A stretch of DNA of 31,294 nt from a virus. The stretch spans positions 1 to 31,294 of the IMG/VR virus record IMGVR_UViG_3300009152_000133; one strand, written 5' to 3'. A model generated the notes under the pieces. It did no database searches. It saw nothing but the letters and a program-made list of their open reading frames with translations, and had not been told where the DNA came from. Shown here one piece after another: positions 7,455 to 15,112 of this stretch. A program made the position numbers and the translations under genes. Every line of letters begins with the position of its first letter. Positions within the stretch are counted from its first letter, which is position 1.

Positions 7455-7709
7455 ATGACTAAGCAACAAATGATTGAAACACTAAGATTGAAAGAGGGTA
7501 AGGCATGGGAAAGATTAAAAGACCATGAGGAATATTGTCAATCAAAATATGGTGGGGAAAGTGAATACAAAGATTGGACAGACACTCAAAAAGCAATATA
7601 CGACAGATACATTATTATCTGGGTGGCAATAAACGAAACTTTAAAAGACCTTAAAATTGAGGCATACAATTACTCAGAAAGATTAGAACTTAAAAACAAA
7701 AATTTATAA
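7455..7709 (+). CDS. Small early protein, unknown
   Basis: An 84-residue soluble, charged, helical protein with an aromatic middle (YCQSKYGGESEYKDW) and a Lys-rich end. It starts after the A-rich leader AAAACTAGAAATT, which recurs upstream of the neighbouring genes at 7713 and 7979. It has no recognised domain. Confidence 0.6.
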   Translation: MTKQQMIETLRLKEGKAWERLKDHEEYCQSKYGGESEYKDWTDTQKAIYDRYIIIWVAINETLKDLKIEAYNYSERLELKNKNL

Positions 7710-7712
7710 ATT

Positions 7713-7967
7713 ATGAAACACTTAACACAAACGATTGACTTTAGCAAGGTGCAAGAGTTCGTCAACAAATTTGAAACTGAATATCCACACCTCTACCTCC
7801 AGATTACTCTGGATGAGGTGGCTGGGTGGTTATCACAACCACACTGGAAAATGTACTCCGACAATCTGGCTTCTGGTATTATTACGCAAGGCGTTTATGA
7901 TACATTCATGCTGGGAATGTTTAGTGACTGGGTACAAGCAAATCAATTCGTAGAAGTAAGTTTTTAA
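7713..7967 (+). CDS. Small early protein, unknown
   Basis: An 84-residue soluble protein with many aromatic and acidic residues (GWLSQPHWKMYSDN). There is no membrane segment and no motif. A frame in another register (7735-7953) covers the same DNA but lacks an A-rich leader. It is part of a run of short, closely spaced early genes. Confidence 0.6.
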   Translation: MKHLTQTIDFSKVQEFVNKFETEYPHLYLQITLDEVAGWLSQPHWKMYSDNLASGIITQGVYDTFMLGMFSDWVQANQFVEVSF

Positions 7968-7978
7968 AAATAGAAATT

Positions 7979-8359
7979 ATGACAATTAGAGAACTAGAAA
8001 TTACAAAGCAAATGGTAATAAATGAGCAAAGTCCTTTCAAGACCAGAAGAGAGGTCTGGACTGCTGAATTTATATTTAATGATGGATATGTTGATACCAC
8101 TTATTGTGGTGTCATCTTTCCATATCTAGATGAAGAGTGGGGTGATTATTGTGAGGGTGGTAATGTAGTTGGTGAGACTGTCCAATACACATATAATGTG
8201 GAGGATATTGACTTCATTACTTTCTGGCGAGAGGGTGAGATTGATGGACCAGAAGAGACCGGCTCATTAGAATATCTCAATCCAGATATTAAGAGGCTCT
8301 GGCTTTCTGACCTTAGCCAATACATGACAGACAATGCAGATATATTTATTGAACTTTAA
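7979..8359 (+). CDS. Acidic early protein, unknown
   Basis: A 126-residue, strongly acidic protein with many Trp and Tyr (YLDEEWGDYCEGGN; FWREGEIDGPEETG). No basic clusters or known domains. Acidic small proteins in phage early regions sometimes mimic DNA and block host nucleases, but nothing here proves that. Confidence 0.6.
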   Translation: MTIRELEITKQMVINEQSPFKTRREVWTAEFIFNDGYVDTTYCGVIFPYLDEEWGDYCEGGNVVGETVQYTYNVEDIDFITFWREGEIDGPEETGSLEYLNPDIKRLWLSDLSQYMTDNADIFIEL

Positions 8360-8371
8360 AAAACAGAAAAC

Positions 8372-8590
8372 ATGGGAAATATGAGTTACTGCCGATTTGA
8401 AAATACGGCTAGAGATTTAGGTGATTGCTTAGAAGCAATTCAAAATAACGATTTATCAGATATGTCAACTTATGAAACAAACGGGTTTCTGGCTCTGGTT
8501 GAATTTTGTAAAACAATAGCATCCATTTACGAGGACTTCGATGAGGATGATTTAAAGGGAATGATTACAGAATTAAATAACGATTACTAA
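8372..8590 (+). CDS. Conserved small protein with MSYCRFxNT start
   Basis: A 72-residue protein that begins MGNMSYCRFENTARDLGDC. I know this MSYCRFxNTxxDLxDC beginning from short hypothetical proteins of Bacteroidetes phages and plasmids; no function is established. The rest is acidic and helical (DFDEDDLKGM). Start context is AAAAAACAGAAAAC. Confidence 0.65.
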   Translation: MGNMSYCRFENTARDLGDCLEAIQNNDLSDMSTYETNGFLALVEFCKTIASIYEDFDEDDLKGMITELNNDY

Positions 8591-8609
8591 CCAAATAAAA
8601 AAAAGCAAA

Positions 8610-9017
8610 ATGAACAAATTAACTTTAACACAAGCGATTGAGAAAATGACTTCAATCCAGAACAATCCGGAGCTATTATCCGGCTCTTTGTATTCAGCAC
8701 AAGATGTGATTAACATCTTAAAATCTATTAAACAACCAACATCGCTTCCGGCTAACTGGAAGTCTGAATTATGTGAGGTAATTGAAAACATGATTGACGA
8801 AGAATTATCATCTGAATTCGTCGACTACGATGAGGTAGAATTTCAACTAAATGGAAATGAGATTTCTCTTGAATCCGTAGGGGTAAATACAAGGGCAGTA
8901 AGGAGAGCAGTCGAGTATCTGGTTGAAGATAGAATAACTGAAATTTTAACCTCTGATGATGAGCAAGATAATGAGGAAATTACTAACGACCAAAACGAAG
9001 AAAATGAGCAAGTATAA
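8610..9017 (+). CDS. Very acidic early protein, unknown
   Basis: A 135-residue protein. The N-terminal half is mixed helical; residues 105-135 are almost only Asp, Glu, Asn and Gln (SDDEQDNEEITNDQNEE). The start follows AAAAAAAAGCAAA, a leader form shared with 6927, 10866 and 13379. Its 3' end overlaps the next gene by 14 bases. The acidic tail could bind a basic partner or mimic DNA, which is inference. Confidence 0.6.
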   Translation: MNKLTLTQAIEKMTSIQNNPELLSGSLYSAQDVINILKSIKQPTSLPANWKSELCEVIENMIDEELSSEFVDYDEVEFQLNGNEISLESVGVNTRAVRRAVEYLVEDRITEILTSDDEQDNEEITNDQNEENEQV

Positions 9018-9282
9018 ATTCAACACTGATTGTGCTTTCTGGGAGCAGATGGCAGATGGTGAAAAAACAATATCAGTTAATGGAAAACCAATGCCGATGG
9101 CTTACTACAATCTTATCGTATCTATTAGAGATATTAAGTTATACGCAGTAGGTATGAAGCCACACCGATTCTGGAAGATTACCGATGTAAAAAAGTATTT
9201 CGGCATCAAGGGTGATGCTTCTAAAATGAGAGGTCAATTAGAATTAATTCAAGAGTATTTAAACCAAAAAACAGAGCAATGA
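9004..9282 (+). CDS. Small early protein upstream of exonuclease
   Basis: Ninety-two residues from the ATG at 9004 (MSKYKFNTDCAFWEQM), chosen over an in-frame ATG at 8956 because the upstream 16 residues lie wholly within the previous gene. It is soluble, mixed alpha/beta and basic in the middle (KITDVKKYFGIKG). It overlaps the following nuclease gene by four bases (ATGA), so the two are probably translated together; a partner role for the nuclease is possible but unproven. Confidence 0.6.
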   Translation: MSKYKFNTDCAFWEQMADGEKTISVNGKPMPMAYYNLIVSIRDIKLYAVGMKPHRFWKITDVKKYFGIKGDASKMRGQLELIQEYLNQKTEQ

Positions 9283-9995
9283 AAAATCACGAGTATTTAG
9301 TACGAGCATCATCCATTGGGGACTTGATGACAAAGGGTAGAGCAAAGGATTCTGAGTGGGGGGACACCTCACTCGGAGTTATCCGTAAAGCAGTGCTTTC
9401 AAACAAGTACGGCATAGAAGAATACATAACATCTAAACACATGGAGAAAGGTATTTTAAATGAGTCTGAAGGACTTTCGATGTATCGTGAATACATTGGT
9501 GGCTCTTTTCAAATTGATGATGTTAAGCAACGACTTATGAATAACTATTGTTCCGGTGAGCCGGACTTAATTCACGATGGGATTGTAGTCGATATAAAGA
9601 ATAGTTGGTCAGCTAATTCGTTTCCTTTCTGGGACACCGAAATTAAGAACAAGTCTTACATATATCAGTTACAGACTTACCTCTGGTTGACTGGCTTGAA
9701 ATCTGCGAAACTGGTCTACACATTAACCACTACTCCAGAACACATCCGGCTACAAGAAATTCAACGGCTCTGGTTTCGGTTATGTGACAAGCCGGAGAAT
9801 GCAGAACTACCACAATACGAAGTCGAGTTACTGGCTGAGGAAATGATTAATAAAGAGATGGTATTCGACCATATCCCTAAGCAGAACAGAATCAAGATAT
9901 TCTCCATCGATAGAGACGATGAAATGATTGCACAAATCGAGGAACGGATAATTAACGCTAGGGTTAAGTATGACGAACTTTATTCACAAATCTAA
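9279..9995 (+). CDS. PD-(D/E)xK exonuclease, YqaJ/Cas4-like
   Basis: A 238-residue protein. The motifs in order fit a RecB/YqaJ-type nuclease: an N-terminal RASSIGDLM, an acidic helix NESEGL (about 61-66), GEPDL with Asp96, VDIKNSW with Asp105 and Lys107, and the QLQTY motif (Gln130, Tyr134). These residues bind two metal ions and cleave DNA. In phages such enzymes resect double-stranded ends to make single strands for an annealing protein. The partners in this window are the ERF-domain protein (13379) and the SSB-like protein (14551). It starts within the ATGA overlap with the previous gene. Confidence 0.75.
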   Translation: MKNHEYLVRASSIGDLMTKGRAKDSEWGDTSLGVIRKAVLSNKYGIEEYITSKHMEKGILNESEGLSMYREYIGGSFQIDDVKQRLMNNYCSGEPDLIHDGIVVDIKNSWSANSFPFWDTEIKNKSYIYQLQTYLWLTGLKSAKLVYTLTTTPEHIRLQEIQRLWFRLCDKPENAELPQYEVELLAEEMINKEMVFDHIPKQNRIKIFSIDRDDEMIAQIEERIINARVKYDELYSQI

Positions 9996-10005
9996 TAAAT
10001 GTACT

Positions 10006-10188
10006 ATGAAAGCAACGAAACACGCTGAGAAGTTAGAAAAACGCCAAATAGAGTTATCTGTGCCACTACAATATAATGTGGTGCAGTATATTAATTTCTG
10101 GACTGGGAATTCTATTGCAGAGTCTAAAGGTGGCTCTTTTAATCTGGACCTTTACATGAGATATTTATCAATAAAATCAAAATTATGA
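10006..10188 (+). CDS. Small basic protein, unknown
   Basis: Sixty residues from the ATG at 10006 (MKATKHAEKLEKRQ). An upstream in-frame ATG at 9970 overlaps the exonuclease gene and is less likely. It has a basic N-terminal helix, then a short aromatic segment (YNVVQYINFW). It overlaps the next gene by four bases. Confidence 0.5.
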   Translation: MKATKHAEKLEKRQIELSVPLQYNVVQYINFWTGNSIAESKGGSFNLDLYMRYLSIKSKL

Positions 10189-10490
10189 GCAGAAGTTATC
10201 CAATATGGAACAAAGTGACTGCATGTATTTACGGCAGTAGCAAATCCTTTGGCGCTAAGGATGATTCCGGTATAGAAATACTGGTTGGGAACGGCGCTAA
10301 CAATTCACACTTATTTGTGGAATTGAATACCAAGAAAATCATTACAGATGATAAGGTCATATTCAAGTTTTATGTCGATGGCGTAAAAGTAAAAGAGGCT
10401 CGGTTTACTAATGTAAAAGGGAAGGCTTCTGGAGAGCCTACTATGGAATTTTTTAATAACTTTACATTCAAATCTGGAGACCTTTCATAA
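10185..10490 (+). CDS. Small protein, unknown
   Basis: A 101-residue, beta-rich and basic protein (IEILVGNGANNSHLFVEL; KFYVDGVKVKEARF) without known motifs or membrane segments. It shares ATGA with the gene before and TAATG with the one after, placing it in a tightly coupled string leading to the replication genes. Confidence 0.6.
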   Translation: MSRSYPIWNKVTACIYGSSKSFGAKDDSGIEILVGNGANNSHLFVELNTKKIITDDKVIFKFYVDGVKVKEARFTNVKGKASGEPTMEFFNNFTFKSGDLS

Positions 10491-10633
10491 TGTATAAATT
10501 AACCTACTTAATAGGGGGGGTAGAAGTCGAATCTTACTACCTCCCAAATTATGCTCTTTGCCGGTGGAAAGAAAAGCAATTAAGAGCATCTGGCTTCTAC
10601 CAATCTGGTATCTTCAAAATCACAAATGTATGA
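10490..10633 (+). CDS. Very small protein, coupled to neighbours
   Basis: A 47-residue frame from ATG 10490 to TGA 10631-10633, beginning MYKLTYLIGGVEVESYYLP and ending FYQSGIFKITNV. It shares TAATG with the preceding stop and ATGA with the next start, which is strong positional support. The aromatic, beta-like composition is protein-like. Function unknown. It fills what would otherwise be a gap in the operon. Confidence 0.6.
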   Translation: MYKLTYLIGGVEVESYYLPNYALCRWKEKQLRASGFYQSGIFKITNV

Positions 10634-10869
10634 AGATGAAAAAGATTGTCATAGAGGCTGAATTTGTAGAGTTTAAGACTCTAACTTCGATGCTTAATGA
10701 GATTGTTGAATTAGCAAGGTCTGGACAACAATATAATGCCGATGGAACGGCTTATAAAACTTACATAAAACAACGCTATAAATACCATCTTGATTTCATG
10801 GAGAAAACACCATGGGTAGAGAAAGAAATTGACGGCGTTATTCATCTAATAATAAAAAGCAAAATATGA
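10630..10869 (+). CDS. Small protein before the initiator
   Basis: Seventy-nine residues from ATG 10630 (MKMKKIVIEAEFVEF). A longer frame from 10558 would overlap the 47-residue gene and is not preferred. It is helical with a conserved-looking QQYNADGTAYKTY segment. It is coupled to the initiator gene by ATGA. Function unknown. Confidence 0.55.
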   Translation: MKMKKIVIEAEFVEFKTLTSMLNEIVELARSGQQYNADGTAYKTYIKQRYKYHLDFMEKTPWVEKEIDGVIHLIIKSKI

Positions 10870-11534
10870 GTGGATATGTTAGAATAAATAGGTCAGTGCT
10901 GGAGCATTGGATATTCAAAGATGCGTGGAAATTTAGATGCTGGATAGACTTGATTTCTCTGGCAAATTATTCCGAGCAAAAAGCAGATATAGGAGGTGTA
11001 CTTCTGGTCTGTAAACGAGGTGAAACACTTCGAAGTTTAGACACTCTGGCTGGTCGCTGGGGGTGTGATAAAAGTAAGGCTCGGAGGTTTCTGAAGTTGT
11101 TGGAGTCGGATGGCATGGTGGTACTCAAAAACGAAACGAGAACGACACGCATAACTATCTGTAAATACGATGATTACCAGTCGGATAATTTTGAAAGTGA
11201 AACGCAGACGAAAACCAAACGAAAACCAGACGAAAACCAGACGAACCCAAACAATAAAGATAAGAAAGATAATAAAGATAAGAAGGTAGAATTTAAAGCC
11301 TCAATATCTCCTTTCCTAGAGAAATTTGGTAGGGATATGTGTAATGAATTTTATCTCTACTGGACCGAAACGACTAAGGACAATAAATTACGATGGGAGA
11401 AAGAAACTGCATTCGATGTATCTCGTAGACTAGGCAACTGGAAAAAGAACGAGAAGGCATTTAGCAATGATTCCGGCGTGGCTTCTGGTGATGACCTTAT
11501 GAATAATGTAATGGCTAAAATCGGTAAAAAATGA
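10866..11534 (+). CDS. Replication initiator / replisome organiser
   Basis: A 222-residue protein. Residues 1-100 match the winged-helix N-domain found in phage replisome organisers (GYVRINRSVLEHWIFKD; a DKSKARRFLKLLESDG recognition helix; a TTRITICKYDDYQ wing). Residues about 105-140 are a hydrophilic linker (KTKRKPDENQTNPNN), and 145-222 are helical and may contact the helicase. Such proteins bind origin DNA and recruit the helicase, and the next gene is a DnaB-like ATPase coupled by an ATGA overlap. The linker-coding DNA carries 11-bp tandem repeats (11208-11251), a candidate origin inside the gene, as in lambda O. Confidence 0.7.
   Translation: MSGYVRINRSVLEHWIFKDAWKFRCWIDLISLANYSEQKADIGGVLLVCKRGETLRSLDTLAGRWGCDKSKARRFLKLLESDGMVVLKNETRTTRITICKYDDYQSDNFESETQTKTKRKPDENQTNPNNKDKKDNKDKKVEFKASISPFLEKFGRDMCNEFYLYWTETTKDNKLRWEKETAFDVSRRLGNWKKNEKAFSNDSGVASGDDLMNNVMAKIGKK
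11208..11284 (+). repeat. Iteron-like repeats, candidate replication origin
   Basis: Four head-to-tail 11-bp units: ACGAAAACCAA (11208-11218), ACGAAAACCAG (11219-11229 and 11230-11240) and a degenerate ACGAACCCAAA (11241-11251). They are followed by a purine-rich AT stretch with two copies of AATAAAGATAAGAA (11253-11266, 11271-11284). Because 11 is not a multiple of 3, each unit is read in a different frame, so the repetition exists at DNA level and not in the protein. Iterons next to an AT-rich segment inside the initiator gene are the hallmarks of an origin. Confidence 0.55.
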
Positions 11535-12484
11535 TACTCAAAAAAGGAACTGCAATGCAGTACTTACTTGACTACAAATCTGGTAAGATTAAACATGGTC
11601 TTGGCATAGGTACAGAACTTGATGACTACCTAAGATTCAAACCAAATCAACTGGTAATAATTTTAGGACACGATAATGTTGGAAAGTCATACTGGATAAA
11701 CTGGTACTTTCTGACTCTGGCTTTAACCTACGATATGAAATTTATTGTATGGTCTGGAGAGAATAAACATGGTCAAATTCTTAGGGATATGGTACAGATG
11801 TATTCCGGCGTTCCTTTCAAAGAATTATCTGAGAAGGAAATACAAAGTTACACGATGTTTATTGAGCAATATTTCGACTTCGTAGATAATAGCAATCTGT
11901 ATAAGCCAAAAGAACTTCTGGACATATTTGCGCAATCTGGGGCAGATGCCGGTCTTATAGACCCATACACTGCATTGGACAGAGATATGACACATGAGGG
12001 TAATTACAAATTCTTAAATGAGGCTCGGTTATTTGCCAACAGAACTGGTATGACTATTTACATAAATACACATCCCAATTCGGAATCTGGGCGCTCTGGA
12101 AATCTGTACACCGATGGTGATTGGAAGGGACACTTACGACCACCCTTAAAAGCATCGATTGAAGGAGGTAAGCCATTTTTGAACAGATGTGATGATATGA
12201 TTGTAATTCACCGATTGGTAAAGCACCCTACGATGAAATACTACACCATGATTGATGTAGAAAAAATCAAGGACCAAGACACCGGTGGAAAGAACACGAG
12301 CCTTAATGACCCGATACTATGTGAGTTCAATTATGGTCTGGGATTTAAGATTGCTGGTAAAGATGCTCTGGCTTCTGTACGACCTAAAAAAACTCCAATG
12401 CCATTCCAAGTCACAAAAAAGATTAATTTTGAGCCGAATGATTGGAACGAGCCGAAGTCAAACGATAAAGAATGTCCCTTTTAG
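11531..12484 (+). CDS. DnaB-like replicative helicase / RecA-fold ATPase
   Basis: A 317-residue protein with Walker A GHDNVGKS (46-53), a SGEN segment at strand 2 (about 75-78), Walker B ADAGLIDP with Asp144, and an INTHPNSESG segment near 173 at the sensor/H3 position. This is the RecA-like core of SF4 helicases without the usual DnaB N-terminal domain, as in many phage hexameric helicases. It would unwind the fork after loading by the preceding initiator, with which it overlaps by four bases. The tail is Pro/Lys-rich and ends KECPF. Confidence 0.75.
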   Translation: MILKKGTAMQYLLDYKSGKIKHGLGIGTELDDYLRFKPNQLVIILGHDNVGKSYWINWYFLTLALTYDMKFIVWSGENKHGQILRDMVQMYSGVPFKELSEKEIQSYTMFIEQYFDFVDNSNLYKPKELLDIFAQSGADAGLIDPYTALDRDMTHEGNYKFLNEARLFANRTGMTIYINTHPNSESGRSGNLYTDGDWKGHLRPPLKASIEGGKPFLNRCDDMIVIHRLVKHPTMKYYTMIDVEKIKDQDTGGKNTSLNDPILCEFNYGLGFKIAGKDALASVRPKKTPMPFQVTKKINFEPNDWNEPKSNDKECPF

Positions 12485-12486
12485 TC

Positions 12487-12789
12487 ATGGATGTCGAACT
12501 ATATTTGATAGGTAGAAAGGCAGTGTTGAATCTGGTCTACTGGAAAGTCAAAACCTCGAGAGAGGAAATAGAAAAAACACATCCACATAAGGTTGATTTG
12601 ATTGAGTCGATGAAACGAACAGAAGTTGATTTACTGGAGTCATTAGAGTGCTTCTACTGGCTTGAAAAAAACTGGCGTTCCGATTCAAGACGAAATTATC
12701 AACTCGAAAGGCTAAATGCAGAATTATTAATCGAGGTCGCTGAACTCAAAAAACAGAACAATCAGTTAATTGATAGAGTAAATTTGTGA
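12487..12789 (+). CDS. Small coiled-coil protein
   Basis: 100 residues from ATG 12487 (MDVELYLIGRKAVLN); an in-frame ATG at 12472 inside the helicase gene would add five residues. The C-terminal half is a heptad-like helix (ERLNAELLIEVAELKKQNN), a probable coiled coil. Its place between helicase and NinG suggests a replication or recombination accessory, with no motif to show which. Confidence 0.55.
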   Translation: MDVELYLIGRKAVLNLVYWKVKTSREEIEKTHPHKVDLIESMKRTEVDLLESLECFYWLEKNWRSDSRRNYQLERLNAELLIEVAELKKQNNQLIDRVNL

Positions 12790-12790
12790 T

Positions 12791-13336
12791 ATGAAGAAGT
12801 GTAAACACTGCAAGAAACCATTTGTACCAACTTTTAGTACGCTTGAAAGAACTTGTAGGGAGTATCAATGTCTTGTTCTAGAGGCAATGTCGAAAGTGCG
12901 AGAGAGGGCAGATATGGAAGCCAAAAAAAGCAAGGAAAGGCTAAAAGTGATGAAATCCAATCTGGAGACTGTTCAATCACTAACCAAGAAGGCTCAAGCA
13001 GTGTTCAATACTTTCATTCGATTGCGTGATGCTGGGATGCCTTGCATATCATGTGGTAAACTTCTGGCTGGTAAATATGATGCCGGTCATTATTTTTCCT
13101 CTGGTGGTCACAAGGCAGTAACCTTTGATGAACGGAATTGTCATGGTCAGTGTGTTTACTGCAATAGACACCTCCATGGGAATCTTCTGAACTACCAAAT
13201 AGGGATTGTAAAAAGGATTGGAGATGGCATATTTGAACTTCAAGAAAAAGCACACGAAACACGAAAATTTACTAAAGAAGAACTGATTGAAATAATAGAA
13301 ATATATAAACAAAAATGTAAGGATATATCAAAATAA
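12791..13336 (+). CDS. ninG: NinG/Rap-type recombination protein
   Basis: A 181-residue protein, close to lambda NinG in length. The N-terminus has a zinc-ribbon-like CKHCKKPF...CREYQC (Cys4, 7, 22, 27). A helical basic stretch follows (AKKSKERLKVMK). Then comes the family core: FIRLRDAGMPCISCG (Cys85, 88), DAGHYFSSGG (His100), DERNCHGQCVYCNRHLHGN (His118, Cys121, 124, Asn131). NinG proteins bind branched DNA and help resolve recombination intermediates. The gene sits among phage recombination genes, and the leader box of the ERF-fusion gene follows it. Confidence 0.85.
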   Translation: MKKCKHCKKPFVPTFSTLERTCREYQCLVLEAMSKVRERADMEAKKSKERLKVMKSNLETVQSLTKKAQAVFNTFIRLRDAGMPCISCGKLLAGKYDAGHYFSSGGHKAVTFDERNCHGQCVYCNRHLHGNLLNYQIGIVKRIGDGIFELQEKAHETRKFTKEELIEIIEIYKQKCKDISK

Positions 13337-13353
13337 TGATTAACTTTACTATA

Positions 13354-13378
13354 AGTCGAACAACTAAAAAAAGCAAAT
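13354..13378 (+). promoter_or_regulatory. Leader box of the ERF-fusion gene
   Basis: AGTCGAACAA at 13354-13363, then an A-rich stretch with AAAAAAAGCAAAT up to the ATG at 13379. It matches the leader at 6901-6926 in sequence and in distance to the start codon (17 versus 18 bases after the 8-mer). A TAACTTTA (13341-13348), resembling the promoter box at 22794, lies just upstream, so transcription may start in this gap. Confidence 0.45.
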
Positions 13379-14539
13379 ATGAAAGTAATAGAAATGAAGG
13401 TAACTTCAACCCAACTGATGAGGGCAGAAAAGTTATACGACTTCAGTAGTCTACGCAACTCAATAACCAAAGGTGATAGCCAACTTTATGGAGCGATAGG
13501 AGAGGTGGTAGTAATGGACTATCTGATATCCTCTGGCGTTCCTACGGAATATGTGGGGTGTAAGGACTACGATTTAAAATCCGGTGAGGTTACAATCGAT
13601 GTCAAAACCATTCGAGTAAATGTACCTCCCAGAGATGAGCATAACGCCAATATTTCTGCGCACAATACAAGACAAAAAACATTCATGTACTTCTGGGTGT
13701 ATGTAAAGGAAGATATGTCTACTGCATGGCTGGTAGGATGGCTCGATAAGGAAAGTTTTTTCGAGGAAGCAAAGCTAAATAAAATTGGCGATGAGGATGG
13801 GGGTGGCTGGGTATTCAAGTCTGATACCTACTCCATGAAAATAAAACATCTGATAAATACAGATGACTTAATTAGTAATTTAAAATCAATAAATATGAGT
13901 GCAACAAAAAAGCAGTACGAAGAAGTACGAGAGGATTTAGGTCTGGAATTCCAGCCTCAATCAAGTTATCAGTCGAACAGAAATTTATGGTCGGCTCTGG
14001 CTGGATTTCAACAAGAAGTCCCAGTCATACATAAAGCAACGCAAGGTTACGGATATACCTATGCCGATTTGACAAAAATCATCCAAGTGATTAACCCAAT
14101 TTTAGCCAAGCATGGATTAGGCTATACGCAACCTCTGGTGGGAAGTTCAATCAAGACTATCGTATTCCATATCGAATCCGGTGAAACGCTGGAGAGCGTA
14201 ATTGATATCCCTCAAGGAGTATCACTCAAAGGCATGAATGACTTCCAAGTTTTGGGCAGTGCGATTTCCTACTTGCGTAGGTACTCACTCGCAAGTATTT
14301 TGACCTTGATTACAGATGCCGATTTAGATGCTTCTGGTGAGCAAACAAAGAAGTCTACTCCAGCAGTTAAGACTTCAACACAAAAGCCAACAATCATTGA
14401 GAAAGATTTCTTGAAATTATGTGGCGCAATCAATGCGAAAAAAGAACACAATGGAGAGTTAATAGATGAGGCATGGGCAGTTAGAATGTACTCTCTAAGC
14501 AAAGAACAATTATCAACAATACAAATGTTAAACAATTAA
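13379..14539 (+). CDS. Nuclease-like domain fused to ERF annealing protein
   Basis: A 386-residue protein of two parts. Residues 1-165 look like a PD-(D/E)xK domain: GAIGEVVVMDYL (Glu42), KDYDLKSG (Asp65), TIDVKT (Asp74, Lys76), then a WLVGWLDKESFF strand-helix. Residues 173-386 are an ERF-family single-strand annealing protein (WSALAGFQQEVPVIHK, GYGYTYADLTKIIQ, LGSAISYLRRYSLASIL, DADLDA). ERF promotes strand annealing. An internal ATG at 13895 with an A-rich leader would give a 214-residue protein, the normal ERF size, so two products are possible. The fusion could also come from a one-base change joining two genes: stops occur in the +1 frame just before 13895. Confidence 0.75.
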   Translation: MKVIEMKVTSTQLMRAEKLYDFSSLRNSITKGDSQLYGAIGEVVVMDYLISSGVPTEYVGCKDYDLKSGEVTIDVKTIRVNVPPRDEHNANISAHNTRQKTFMYFWVYVKEDMSTAWLVGWLDKESFFEEAKLNKIGDEDGGGWVFKSDTYSMKIKHLINTDDLISNLKSINMSATKKQYEEVREDLGLEFQPQSSYQSNRNLWSALAGFQQEVPVIHKATQGYGYTYADLTKIIQVINPILAKHGLGYTQPLVGSSIKTIVFHIESGETLESVIDIPQGVSLKGMNDFQVLGSAISYLRRYSLASILTLITDADLDASGEQTKKSTPAVKTSTQKPTIIEKDFLKLCGAINAKKEHNGELIDEAWAVRMYSLSKEQLSTIQMLNN

Positions 14540-14550
14540 AAAAAACAATT

Positions 14551-14886
14551 ATGAAAGTATCTGGAAAAGTTCATTTTATTGGACAAATAAAAGCAATAAG
14601 CGATAAGTATCAAAGTCGTGATTTAGTCTTAAAGACTGACGATAAATATCCACAAACAATCCCATTCCAATTATCGCAAGATAAAGTCAATCTGGCTGAC
14701 AATCTTAAGATAGGTGATTCAGTCGAGGTAAGTATAAATATACGAGGTCGTGAATGGAAATCACCTACTGGAGATGTTAAGTATTTTGCAACGCTGGATG
14801 TCTGGTCAATTCAATATCAAAATACAAATACACAAGCACCGGTTACAGAGGAAAATCCTTTCGGTGATGATGATTCAATTTTCTAA
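14551..14886 (+). CDS. SSB-like OB-fold protein (DUF3127 type)
   Basis: A 111-residue protein. The start MKVSGKVHFIGQIKAISDKYQSRDLV and the later SVEVSINIRGREWKSPTGDVKYFATLDVW match the small OB-fold DUF3127 family of Bacteroidetes. The C-terminus ENPFGDDDSIF is the acidic, phenylalanine-ended tip typical of single-stranded DNA-binding proteins, which dock partner enzymes. It probably coats single strands made by the exonuclease (9279) and hands them to the ERF-domain protein encoded just upstream. Confidence 0.75.
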   Translation: MKVSGKVHFIGQIKAISDKYQSRDLVLKTDDKYPQTIPFQLSQDKVNLADNLKIGDSVEVSINIRGREWKSPTGDVKYFATLDVWSIQYQNTNTQAPVTEENPFGDDDSIF

Positions 14887-14887
14887 C

Positions 14888-15112
14888 ATGGTAGAAATGA
14901 CCTCAACACAACTGGCTAATGTAAATAAGTCAGCAAGAAAACTAATCATTGATTATATTACTCGAAAGGGTATAACGCTTAACTTTTTTGCAAAGCAATC
15001 TGGGTGTCATCAGAATCAACTCTGGTTATATCTGTACTCCAATGAGTCCAACAAAGGATTGCATTCTGGTACGCTTGAAAAGATTGGAATGTATATGCAT
15101 AAAAATCAATAG
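14888..15112 (+). CDS. Small HTH regulator (Cro/CI-like)
   Basis: Seventy-four residues from ATG 14888 (MVEMTSTQLANVNKSARK); an ATG at 14750 in the same frame lies inside the SSB-like gene and is not preferred. FFAKQSGCHQNQLWLYLYSNESNKGLHSGTLEKI has the layout of a helix-turn-helix of the Cro/CI class with a short following helix. It ends two bases before the promoter candidate at 15114 and may control it, a positional inference. Confidence 0.6.
   Translation: MVEMTSTQLANVNKSARKLIIDYITRKGITLNFFAKQSGCHQNQLWLYLYSNESNKGLHSGTLEKIGMYMHKNQ

Noticed and set aside
9279-9995. Assignment of the PD-(D/E)xK protein as a Cas4 of a CRISPR system
   Set aside because: No Cys cluster, no other cas genes and no array; the phage recombination setting fits an exonuclease.
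11208-11284. CRISPR-like array in the repeat cluster
   Set aside because: Units are 11 bp without spacers and lie within a coding frame; iterons explain them better.
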